A DNA stretch of 64,000 bases, from positions 496,001 to 560,000 of the forward strand of contig CM016926.1 of NCBI GenBank assembly GCA_006247105.1, given 5' to 3'. Below, in pieces: positions 1-8,534 of the stretch. This DNA comes from Giardia muris. Its lineage: Eukaryota; Fornicata; Diplomonadida; Hexamitidae. Each line of letters starts with the position of its first letter. Position 1 is the stretch's first letter. Both the position numbers and the translations under genes were made by a program. The notes under the pieces are model-generated. The model made no database searches. It worked only from the letters and a program-made list of their open reading frames with translations, and was not told the DNA's origin.

Positions 1-591
1 ACGGTAATAGCGAGAACAAATATATGCGATGTTTGGCTCGCTCGGGTTCAACTTCTTCGCAGAGCCAAGGTCGCACAGGACGGCACGCCCGGTCTCGCGG
101 TTAACTAGCGTGTTCTGAGGCTTAAGGTCGCGGTTGGCAATATTAAAGGTATGCATGTACGCTAGTCCACGAAGGAACTGGAAGGTATAGAGCTTGACTT
201 GGAAGAGAGGCATCTTCATCCCGGCGCGGAGGTACGACTTGTAGAGCTGGTACCCGTTCTCTGGGTAATAGTCCATGAGGATGTTCAAATAATCCCCATT
301 CATCTGGGTCGCCGCCACAGACAAATACGAGTTGATCAGGCGGATGATGAACGGATGGTCTCCGAGCTCCTGCATGATCGAGAGCTCGCGATTTCGGTAC
401 TTGCGGTCCTGGAAGACCTTCTTTATGGCTATTGTCTCTCCAGTCGTCGTCTTCGCGATGAAGACGACTCCGAAGGACCCGGACCCGATCGTACGGACGG
501 TCGTGAACGTCACTTCGGGCCCGTCTCCGGAGGCTGGGCACGTGACGGTGCAGTCCTGGAAGAGTTCGGAGAGCTTCTTCGAATTAGACAT
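1..591 (-). CDS. GSK3-like protein kinase (5' part, runs off the window)
   Basis: The first 197 codons of a serine/threonine kinase of the glycogen synthase kinase 3 group. Visible are the glycine loop GSGSFGVV (about residues 36-43), the ATP lysine in AIKK (57), the segment KYRNREL typical of GSK3, the catalytic loop NRDLKPQN (153-160), DLG (174-176) and the activation-loop hallmark YICSRYYR (190-197), whose tyrosine is autophosphorylated in GSK3. The usual HRD is NRD and DFG is DLG; the catalytic and metal-binding aspartates are kept, so it is probably active. The start is the ATG at 591, preceded by an A-rich run as is usual for Giardia. The C-lobe lies outside the window. Confidence 0.88.
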   Translation of the reverse strand, partial: MSNSKKLSELFQDCTVTCPASGDGPEVTFTTVRTIGSGSFGVVFIAKTTTGETIAIKKVFQDRKYRNRELSIMQELGDHPFIIRLINSYLSVAATQMNGDYLNILMDYYPENGYQLYKSYLRAGMKMPLFQVKLYTFQFLRGLAYMHTFNIANRDLKPQNTLVNRETGRAVLCDLGSAKKLNPSEPNIAYICSRYYR

Positions 592-627
592 GCTTTTTTA
601 GGCGAAATCCAAAAAAGCGGGTTTACT

Positions 628-1326
628 CTATTGAATGATAAGGTCTGTATCCGCCGAAACCCCATAACTGAGGCGTCCGGGTCGCCACCTAGAGATTGGA
701 GCCTCGAAATACGAGTCTCTCCGAGGCACCCCCTTCTGGAACAGATGCCGGACAATAACCTCCCCAGTATCCAACTCTAACTGTACAACATCTCGAAGAT
801 AATGTTGGCGAAGTGCCTCACTATTTCTTATGACACGGTCGCATACCTCCTCGGAAACCTCTTTCTCAAGATCGATCACGTCATTCCCCTCATGCCTCAC
901 ACCATAGTATGGCTTGTATGATAGCTCGGCCAGGTTCAAGAAGAGGTTCCGAACCTGCTCCACCCTCCTCTTGTCATCACTTTGAAGTCGGCTTTGTTGT
1001 GATTCGTAGACCGCACAATCCTGCCCTCGCCGCTCAAGCTCGCCAGCATGATACGCCAGTACGTCCTTGTCTAGCTTCGCCGCGTTCAGCACCTCGGAAA
1101 CCCGCTGCCAGCTCAACTCCTTCCGCCGCTCCTCCTCACGCGCCTCAAGGTTGTCTTGCGTCCCTGCTGGAATGACAAACGCCGGCGCCAGGAAGTAGTG
1201 CGCGGGGTCTCCGTCCTGCCCATCCCCTATCACATTCTGGTTTGACCGCGCGTCTCGAAGAGACCGCATGAAGCTTGCAAGTCTGTCGAAAGCCGGGTTG
1301 ATCGAGAAGTCGTTGACAGCCTCCAT
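628..1326 (-). CDS. Hypothetical protein, charged and helical
   Basis: A 232-residue protein that I do not recognise. The open frame reaches 1356, but the ATG at 1326 directly follows an A-rich run, the usual Giardia start context, so I place the start there. The middle (about residues 50-140) is rich in E, R, K and L and likely helical or coiled; the C-terminal part looks more globular. No signal peptide or membrane segment is seen. Its stop lies 36 bp from the start of the neighbouring GSK3-like gene on the same strand. Confidence 0.6.
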   Translation of the reverse strand: MEAVNDFSINPAFDRLASFMRSLRDARSNQNVIGDGQDGDPAHYFLAPAFVIPAGTQDNLEAREEERRKELSWQRVSEVLNAAKLDKDVLAYHAGELERRGQDCAVYESQQSRLQSDDKRRVEQVRNLFLNLAELSYKPYYGVRHEGNDVIDLEKEVSEEVCDRVIRNSEALRQHYLRDVVQLELDTGEVIVRHLFQKGVPRRDSYFEAPISRWRPGRLSYGVSADTDLIIQ

Positions 1327-1365
1327 TTTTTTGGATCGTCCTTGGGGTTCTATCAATTACGCCCT

Positions 1366-2115
1366 TCAAGACTCTTTCGGAACACTAGACATAATCATGG
1401 CCTTCTTAAAATCAGTGAAGAAGATGTTCCCCGGCTTCAGGTCTCTATGGACGAGCCCCCTCTCGTGGAGGTAGGCAAGACCGCTCGCCATCTCCCGAAG
1501 GCATCTCCACACCTCCTCGTCCCTGAAGGGCTCTCCCCTCTCCCCGCGCCCCCGGACCTCGTCGAGGAGCGTCCCGGAGCACCACTCCATCACGAGGTAG
1601 GCGGTCCCGTTGTCCGGGTCGTCGTGCACCCGGTGGTAGCGGAGGACGTGGGGATGCTCGAGGGAGGGGATGGTCCCCATCTCCCTTCGGAGGGAGTCGA
1701 CGATCGTCCTCTCCATCTCCTCGTACTCGACGACCTTCAGGGCGCAGTTCCCGTGATCCTCGGACCAGGCGGAGAAGACGGTCCCGAAGGCCCCCCTTCC
1801 GAGCCTCCCCGTAAGCTGGAAGGACGAGAGCTCATCGGGAAGGTCGGGGAGGTGGACCTTCTTTCTGAGGAGAGGTGTGATCTTCTTCTTCTTCCCATCG
1901 GGAAGGCCGTTGGCGACGTCCTCTGCCGTCCTGCCCTCCCCGTCCTTCATGTCCCTCTCCAGAAGGAGGAGGCCGACGCACTCCTCGTGTCCTCCCCCCA
2001 CTGCATGCATCAGGGCCGTCCATCCCCTCCCGTCCTGGAGGCGGGCCTCGAGGGGCCGGAGGAGGCGGACAACCTCGGTCTGGCCTCGGGAGGCGGCGTG
2101 CATCAGAGCTGTCAT
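1366..2115 (-). pseudogene. Truncated ankyrin-kinase fragment
   Basis: Two ankyrin repeats (WTALMHA pattern) are followed by a kinase N-lobe with loop GRGAFGTV, ATP lysine in ALKVVEY and catalytic loop HRDLKPGN. Just after this loop the frame turns into unrelated sequence and stops about 20 codons later, so DFG, activation segment and C-lobe are missing. Bases about 1420-2023 are nearly identical to 42515-43114 inside the complete ANK-kinase, with few substitutions and a 3-bp indel in the lysine run; the similarity stops abruptly at 1420. There is no convincing start: the first in-frame ATG is at 2115, inside an ankyrin repeat. This is a copied or recombined fragment that cannot encode a working kinase. 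Confidence 0.8.
1420..2023 (-). repeat. Duplicated ANK-kinase segment, copy 1
   Basis: About 600 bp nearly identical to 42515-43114 in the same orientation. Its end at 1420 falls between the catalytic loop and DFG of the kinase; the other end lies at the second ankyrin repeat. It shows that this cluster and the inverted-repeat spacer have exchanged sequence. Confidence 0.8.
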
Positions 2116-2310
2116 GCCTGGAGAGACTTGAAGAGGAGTCCGAATAGCCCTGGGTCTTCTCGGTCGAACCACAGACCCTCTCCAGGCACGCCCATGTGGG
2201 GGAGCGAAGGGATCATCCCCTGGCCTCCATGGCCGAGTCCAATCGTCCCGGGGTTCGGACTCATTACAGGCCTCCAGCTCATCTGGATGGACGGAGAGGG
2301 AGTCGTATGG

Positions 2311-3527
2311 CTACGCATCCGGCCACTCAGGATACTCGACGACAAGGGCCTCGTCGGCCTTCCCCCGGCAGTACGGACAGCAGTGCTCGATCCGGTCCGC
2401 ACATACCTCACAGACGACGAGGTGCCGGCAGGGAAGGATGACCGCGTCCTTCCGGCGTGAGAGGCAGACGACGCACCCGTCAACTATCTCGTCCTCGACC
2501 TTACAGAAGGCGTCATCCAGTGCTCCGGGCTCGCAGAGGAGTGCCGACCAGACCGTCTCTCCGAGCTCCAGGGCCTCCGACTGCTCGAACGACCGCTCGA
2601 TCGGGGACAGGAGGGCCAGGACGTGGTGCGGGCTGAGCATCTCCAGCCTCTCCCGTACCTTCCGCATGACCGCCTCCTCCAGGGAATCTGCAACTGCTCG
2701 ATACGTCCTTGAAGAGTGAGTCAGGCCACTCCCGAACAAGCCCTCGGATCCCCTCGATGTGCATTCTTCCGTCCCCTTCGTGGACTGCCGCCTCGTCCGC
2801 CAGGAGTCTTGCGCATTCGACCCGGCCCTCCTGGAGTGCAAGCAGAAGGGCCGTCTCCTTCTGGTTGTTGAACAGCCCCCTCGAGTGGGAGGAGCAGGAG
2901 GACAGATGGGGGACGTCCGTGATAGGCGGCCATCATCAGGGCTGCATCCCATGAGCCTCGATGCCCAGGTGTAGTGTTCCTGACTCCAAGGACGCCCCTG
3001 GCCACTGCAGACATCAGAAGCAGTAGCGGTTCCTTCGGGGGAGGGATGCGTTCTGATCTCTCATTCTCGAGGAGCTGGCGGACTTGGGAGTAATCTCTTC
3101 CCCATGAACCATTGTAAGCATGCCAATGAGCTGTGTGCCCCTCAGAGTCTTCCAAGCCCTCCTCGTAGAGAAGAAGAAGCTGGACAATTTCAGGGCGGTT
3201 CCGATGGGCTGCTATCATGAGAGCCGACATTCCGGGGGGAAAGTCCTTCCATCCCTTCGTCGTCTGCTTTCCCGCCTCTGAGAGGAGGAGTCGGGCACAG
3301 TCTGTACTAGCATAGTAGGCGGCATACATCAGTGCGGTCAATCCATCACTATTCTGTATCTCAACTTCCTTCTCAAGGATGGGGATGCAATTAGCATGGC
3401 CAACCATTGCGGCCTTCATTAAGGCCGTCTCACCGTCTTTATCTTTCCTACCAACCTGACTGAGATTCCTTTTCACGCCCTCGAGGTCGCCTCTTCTGGC
3501 CGCTTCCATCAAAGGCGTAACGGACAT
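2311..3527 (-). pseudogene. Ankyrin-RING protein, frameshifted
   Basis: Starts at the ATG at 3527 (MSVTPLMEAARRGD) with ankyrin repeats in one frame down to about 2890. The ankyrin pattern (ETALLLALQEG) then continues in a second frame, and near 2700 the coding pattern moves to a third frame that ends in a C3HC4 RING (CVVCLS, LPCRHLVVC, CPYCRGK) and stops at 2311. At least two frameshifts therefore separate the ankyrin part from the RING. The plus-strand relative at 36858-38044 has the same frame changes at the same places, and similarity goes past the stop to about 2260. An intact version would be a likely E3 ubiquitin ligase with an ankyrin substrate-binding part. Its first codons keep the G that the other ankyrin leaders here have lost. 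Confidence 0.75.
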
Positions 3528-3928
3528 TTTTAAACATCAACCCCATCCTCCCTCTCACTGAGGGCGCTCCTCCGGTCACAGAGGCCGACCCACCATCTCG
3601 CATCCCCTCGACAACAGAGGGGCGTCCAGATCGATGCACCCGTCCCCGGGAAGCCAGTGGGCCCCTCTCTCCGTCTGGCACGGCTCTCGTCAGAGGCCAT
3701 TCGTCCTTGAGAGGGGAACGGACCCGACCCTCACCAGGGGGTTGGGGGGCTATAAGGGGAGACCGATGACCAGTGGGAGCTCATCCAGGGACGAGAGCGC
3801 CCCGAGGAGAGCTGTGGGCCTTCTATCCTCAGGACAGGTCGTTGGTAGTGGTTGGATGCCCAGAGTGTCAGATGGTATGGGGGGAGCTTCAGTGGAAGGC
3901 TGGTGAAGTGGATGCTTGATATTCAAAA
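3528..3928. other. Spacer between divergent ankyrin genes
   Basis: About 400 bp between two ankyrin starts facing away from each other. It is GC-rich with short direct similarities to the stretch before 36858 (a gatgcttgat box just before both ATGs). No coding pattern or RNA gene is seen; it should hold both promoters. Confidence 0.4.
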
Positions 3929-5603
3929 ATGTCTGATACGGCTTTGATGGAGGCAGCCGGGAGGGGAGACCTCGAGGGCTGAAAAGGAATCTCCATGATG
4001 CTAGGAAACATGATGAAGATGGTTGGACGGCCCTGATGTATGCAGCAAGAGGAGGCCACGCCAACTGCATCCTCCTTCTCGAAGGAGAGCTCGGGATGCA
4101 GGATAAAGATGGCAAGACGGCCCTGATGAAGATTGCATGCGACTCCAAGCACATCCCTCTCCTCGAGAAGGAGCTCAGAATGCAGAGCAACGACGGGTGG
4201 ACCGCACTGATGCTAGCAGTCTACAATGGTCGTACAGACTCCGTCCGGTTCCTCCTGTCTGAGGCCGGGAAGCAGTCAACGGAGGAACGGAAGTTCGACT
4301 TAAATGGATTACGACCTTCCCTCCCGGGACGACAGCTCTCATGCTCGCAGCCCACTACAACCACCCCGATATCGTTGAGCTCCTTCTCCCATATGAGCAA
4401 GGACTGACCGATTCCAAAGGTCATAATGCTCAATGGCACGCAAAGAACAGTACAAGGGGAGGCGACTTCACTCGAGTCAATGAGCTCCTCGAGAACGAGG
4501 GAACGGAGCGGATCCCCCCGCCTCCCAAGGGGCTGCTGCTCTTCTTGAAGTCTGCCATGATGGGAGACGTCGATGGAGTCCGGAAGCACCTGGACCACGC
4601 GGGATATCGAAGCTCGAATGGGACGACAGCCCTGATGATGGCTGTCTCCAACGGCCACATAAACTGCGCCCATCTCCTCCTCTCAGAGGCAGGAAAGCAA
4701 ACAACGAAGGACTGGAATGGGCTTCCCCCCGGAACAACTGCTCTCATGATCGCGGCCCATCGCAACTATCCCGAGGTCGTTGGGTTCATCTACCCCTACG
4801 AGCAGGGCAAAAGAGACGCCAATGGGAAAACAGCCCTCATGAAGGCCGCAGAGGAAGGCCATGTCAGCTGTGCGCTCCTGCTCAGGGGGGAGACCGGGAT
4901 GCAGGACAAGGATGGGTGGACCGCACTGATGTGGGCCGTGTGGAACGGCCACACGAACTGTGTCCGACTCCTCCTCTCCGAGGTTGGGGTTTAGGCGACG
5001 CAAGAGTGCAACGGCTTCCCTTCTGGAGCGACTGCCCTCATGCTCGCAGCCCACCGAAGCCATCCCGAGATCGTTGAGCTCCTCCTTCCCTATGAGCAGG
5101 GAATGAAAGACTCCGAAGGCCATACCGCTCAATGGCATGCGAACAACAAAGGGTACTCCGCCCAGGTCCGAAAGCTCCTTAAGAAAGAAGGCACAAAGCG
5201 CCTTCCTCCTTCACTGAACTCTGAAGTACTCGAACTCCGAGAGTGTGTCAACGAACTCGCCGTCGAGAACGAGTCTCTCAAGAGGGGCCTCTCCTCACTC
5301 AAGAATGCCCAAGAAGAGGCGGATAACGAGCCGTCTCAAATGAGCCAGAAAGTCTCCTCCTTCGAGGAGCGGTTAGAGAAGTGCCAGGAGATGAACAGAA
5401 GCCTTCGGAGGACCCTGAACCAGAAGACCGAAGAGGCTAAAGCGATCACAACCTGTGTCATCTGCCTCACGAATCCGAAGGACACGCTCCTCCAGCCCTG
5501 TGGCCACCTCTGCGTCTGCTCCAATTGTGCAGAGCATATCATGAACCAGACCTGCCCGTTCTGCAGGACTCCAATCGAGAGCGTCATCAAAGCATACATC
5601 TGA
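3929..5603 (+). pseudogene. Ankyrin-RING protein with frameshifts and a stop
   Basis: Begins at the ATG at 3929 (MSDTALMEAAGRGDLEG) and meets TGA at 3980, where one G is missing from the normal DLEGVKRNL codons. Ankyrin repeats resume in the next frame to about 4300, shift again (repeat ALMLAAHYNH from 4341), and are broken by an in-frame TAG at 4992. The same frame then continues with ankyrin repeats, a coiled-coil stretch (about 5220-5440, rich in E, L and K) and a C3HC4 RING (CVICLT, QPCGHLCVC, CPFCRTP). With two frameshifts and one nonsense codon it is a decayed member of the ANK-RING family. The RING end (5040-5603) is still open and well preserved. Confidence 0.8.
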
Positions 5604-6208
5604 GACTTCCATATCTCACACTCCCCCTGTCTTCAACATCAACGAAGTGCATGGAGTGCCTGGCTGGACACTCTCAACTCCCCGAGTCCTGGGGATCGTG
5701 CTCCATCAGGACGAACGAAGGACGTGTGAATAGCTGGAGAGGAGCACCTTCGTCCCATGCCTCCAGTCGACCGGGGGCTGGAGGCTCTTACGACGGGGAG
5801 GCCGATGTGCTTGGAGCCCTTCGGTTATCCTCCTCAGAGAAGGGAAAGGGGAAGAACCTGGAACGGTTACATCAAGCCGAGATCAGGAGGCCAGTACAAG
5901 AGGGGAGATCTCGTCGTCTTCCTCTCTGCCACCCATCAGTACCGTGAAGAACAGAATGACGTGGATCAGACGGATAACTCCTCGACCACCTTCTCACGAC
6001 GTCGAACCTTCTCTTTGAATACTGGATACAATGGAATATAGAGATATCAAGATGTTCGTACTGGAACCAGACAACTATTCTGGCAGACACTCTACGCTCA
6101 ATATCATTGCATATCTTTGGATGGAGGACAGCGCCACAAGCGAGGAGGACTTTGCAAGGCAGAAATAGTAACTCCTTTCTTGGAAGAGATGACCTACATC
6201 ACCCCTGT
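5604..6208. other. Non-coding stretch
   Basis: About 600 bp without a recognisable gene. A 94-codon open frame (5757-6041) shows no family resemblance, so I do not call it. No tRNA-like B box or repeat was noticed. Confidence 0.4.
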
Positions 6209-6619
6209 TCACTTGGGTGGTGCCATCCCGGACCAAGAGTAGAGGCGGGCGTTCAGAGCGGAAACCGCAAGCCTTTCGAAGTCGGTGAGTGTCAGAGACG
6301 CGTCGTCATCTATGAAGAGGTCGTTGATGAGCCGTTGTCGAAGACCCATCGCTCTAAGGGCCTGCTTTCCTTGCTTTCCGGTGATGATTCCTCTTTCGAG
6401 GACCTCATACTTGTGGAAGATCATTGCCAGTTCCTCGCGTGTAAAGAAAGGGATGTTATCAGGAAACGCACGGCTCTCAAGGCGGCCACAGACGCTTGCG
6501 AGGAAGCTCCAAGGGTCCTCGGGCATGTGGAGCACCAGTTCCGAGAGGAGGTAGTCGAACAGGTCGGGGACGTTGTAACGATGCAAGTACTGTTCGGCAG
6601 CTATTCTGGGATTCCCCAT
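6209..6619 (-). CDS. EFCAB10-like RIIa-domain protein
   Basis: A 136-residue protein. Residues about 5-45 (AEQYLHRYNVPDLFDYLL and the following helix with a P-DPW motif) resemble the RIIa-type dimerisation/docking domain found in EFCAB10 and other axonemal proteins. The rest (about 60-115, with IDDDASLTLTDF) looks like a degenerate EF-hand pair with incomplete calcium-ligand spacing. A flagellar role is inferred. The start is the ATG at 6619, preceded by a T/A-rich stretch; a longer frame to 6667 lacks that context. It is divergent from the GPN gene with only 18 bp between the two ATGs. Confidence 0.6.
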   Translation of the reverse strand: MGNPRIAAEQYLHRYNVPDLFDYLLSELVLHMPEDPWSFLASVCGRLESRAFPDNIPFFTREELAMIFHKYEVLERGIITGKQGKQALRAMGLRQRLINDLFIDDDASLTLTDFERLAVSALNARLYSWSGMAPPK

Positions 6620-6637
6620 CTTTTTAAAACCGGAATA
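6620..6637. promoter_or_regulatory. 18-bp bidirectional promoter region
   Basis: The whole gap between two divergent ATGs (EFCAB10-like at 6619, GPN GTPase at 6638) is 18 bp and T/A-rich (tttttaaaa). Giardia promoters are known as short AT-rich initiators next to the ATG, so both core promoters must fit here or extend into the opposite gene. Confidence 0.5.
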
Positions 6638-7429
6638 ATGAGGGCATATAAGAAACGTGGTTATCATGGGGTATGTATTATGGGGCCGCCAGGCTCTGGG
6701 AAGAGTACACTAGCAGATACCTTGGCTCAAGTCGTTGAGAGCTGCGGTCAAGCTTGTCTTCATATTAACTTGGACCCTGCTATCATAACTCCCTTGGTCG
6801 ATATCGACATTCGAACCTTGGCAGCATTAGATGAGGTCCAAGAACTTACTGGTCTTGGTCCTAATGGTGGACTTATTTATGCTCTTGAGTTCCTATATAT
6901 GAACAGTGATTGGCTTCTGAATGAGATCGATGACGCCATCCTTAAAAGACGGAAGGATGATGGGTTTACAAATGATCCCTTTCTTATCATTGACCTTCCA
7001 GGACAAGTGGAATGTTATATCGCCCATACTGGTCTAAGCCATTTCCTGGAGGACTTAGTCTTCGTCCAGGGCATCAACTTGTGTACTCTTTTTACTCTCG
7101 ATTGTAGGTACCTCTTGGACCCAAGGCTTTATTTATCAACGAGTTTATCAGTAACCGCACAACAAGTATCAATCCCGACTCCAGCTATACAAGTATTAAC
7201 CAAGAGCGACCTTCTTACAGAAACGGAGGCTCAGGAGCTTGAAAACGTCTTGGATCAAGACTCACTTGAGGAGTATATGGCGATACAGGGAGTTGATGAT
7301 AAGTTCCACCTTAATATCGCCCGAGTCATTGGAAATACGCTCTCTCTCCCCCCATTACCCATCTCCGCATACCATCCCGCCAGTCTCGAGCTTCTGTTGC
7401 ATGAGATTCATCGTCTTTTAGGAGTGTAA
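6638..7429 (+). CDS. GPN-loop GTPase (GPN2/GPN3 type)
   Basis: A 263-residue GTPase of the GPN family, which helps assemble and import RNA polymerase II. It has a P-loop GPPGSGKST (about residues 15-23), the family-defining loop GLGPNGG, the G3-like motif DLPGQVE, and the base-specificity motif TKSDLL. Length fits the family (250-300). In animals G3 is usually DCPGQVE. The open frame extends further 5', but family alignment and the AT-rich context favour the ATG at 6638. The stop lies 12 bp before the ATG of the next gene. GPN2 or GPN3 cannot be separated by eye. Confidence 0.85.
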   Translation: MRAYKKRGYHGVCIMGPPGSGKSTLADTLAQVVESCGQACLHINLDPAIITPLVDIDIRTLAALDEVQELTGLGPNGGLIYALEFLYMNSDWLLNEIDDAILKRRKDDGFTNDPFLIIDLPGQVECYIAHTGLSHFLEDLVFVQGINLCTLFTLDCRYLLDPRLYLSTSLSVTAQQVSIPTPAIQVLTKSDLLTETEAQELENVLDQDSLEEYMAIQGVDDKFHLNIARVIGNTLSLPPLPISAYHPASLELLLHEIHRLLGV

Positions 7430-7441
7430 AGAAAATTTCTT

Positions 7442-8533
7442 ATGGCCGACTCGAAGTACATCATCTATGGACGATCCTGCCCCACGGACTATGGGATCTA
7501 CTATCTACATGTCGATATTCATAAGGACGTGGTCTACTTTGAGCTTTGGAAAGTATTTGCGACGACCAAACGGGTTGAAATCATTAAGCAACCCTTACCA
7601 CTTCGCTTTAAGTCTGTTGAGCTGCATGGGATCCGCATTGCCGCGTCGCACCCGTACATATTCATTGCCATTGCCTCCATAGAATTTGAGCATCTTTACT
7701 TCTACCTTTTGCATACAGAAGCATACACTCTGGTCCCAATCGTACTGATGGGTGCCCGGATCCCGTTGCGCATCAACTATGGCCTCTGCCACGTTGAAAA
7801 GGGAGTCTTCTTCATCGTAGGTGGTATGAACCCGGGTGGAATTTACTGTCATGATTCATATGCGCTCGATCTGGCTAATGGAAAGTGCCGAAAGGTTAGG
7901 CAACTCCCGTGCGGCGCGGATGGTCTCAGTTTGACGGCCCTCGCACCAGGGGTCGTGGGTCTATTTGGAGGTTATGGTTCAGTTCATGAATTCTCTTATT
8001 TGCAATATCGTATGAGCATGAACGAATGGACTGAGATTCCTGAGCAAACCGATATCCTTCCTGGCCGTCGATGGAAGCCTTCACTCTTTTGGATAGACGA
8101 CAACTCTCTCCTAATTGTCGGTGGATATAGTGGGCGTAACATGACAGATCTAGTCGTGTACGTCCCAGAACATCACCTCTGGATACCCATCACCCCAGAG
8201 CTCCTACCCTTACAAAGCCGCGAGGAGGGAATGATTGTTCGATCAAAGGACCAACGTTCTCTCATTGTCCTTGGAGGTGGAACGTCAACACACGACTCCA
8301 TTGACCTCAGCATCCTACAGAAGCATATCTTCGTCGCCACTCAAAGGCATTTGCAGAACCAACGTATTAATCGTGTAGAGGCACAAGTAGGAGCACAGCA
8401 GGATTCTCCGAAGAGCCAAGAGGCGCGTCGGGATGCCAAGTCCTCCCAAGTATGGAATCTGCTCGAAGAGATCAAGAGACGTGTAAGGAACGCTGGCGGA
8501 GATCAATCCCTTTTGGATCTTAGTTGGGCATAA
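7442..8533 (+). CDS. Kelch/beta-propeller-like protein
   Basis: A 363-residue protein with repeated segments carrying GG pairs after hydrophobic strands (FFIVGGM, VGLFGGYG, LLIVGGYSG, LIVLGGG), the pattern of kelch-type propeller blades; about four to five are visible between residues 120 and 290. The C-terminal 70 residues are charged and likely helical. No catalytic motif or signal peptide is seen. Start at the ATG at 7442, after an AT-rich 12-bp spacer. Convergent with the pyruvate-kinase-like gene: the two stop codons are one base apart. The exact role is unknown. Confidence 0.6.
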   Translation: MADSKYIIYGRSCPTDYGIYYLHVDIHKDVVYFELWKVFATTKRVEIIKQPLPLRFKSVELHGIRIAASHPYIFIAIASIEFEHLYFYLLHTEAYTLVPIVLMGARIPLRINYGLCHVEKGVFFIVGGMNPGGIYCHDSYALDLANGKCRKVRQLPCGADGLSLTALAPGVVGLFGGYGSVHEFSYLQYRMSMNEWTEIPEQTDILPGRRWKPSLFWIDDNSLLIVGGYSGRNMTDLVVYVPEHHLWIPITPELLPLQSREEGMIVRSKDQRSLIVLGGGTSTHDSIDLSILQKHIFVATQRHLQNQRINRVEAQVGAQQDSPKSQEARRDAKSSQVWNLLEEIKRRVRNAGGDQSLLDLSWA

Positions 8534-8534
8534 A

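Noticed and set aside
1342..2460. 372-codon plus-strand frame over the ANK-kinase fragment (similar frame at 42542-43441)
   Set aside because: Antisense of ankyrin/kinase coding sequence; leucine- and proline-rich shadow.
5757..6041. 94-codon plus-strand frame behind the ANK-RING pseudogene
   Set aside because: No resemblance to a family and no promoter-like context.
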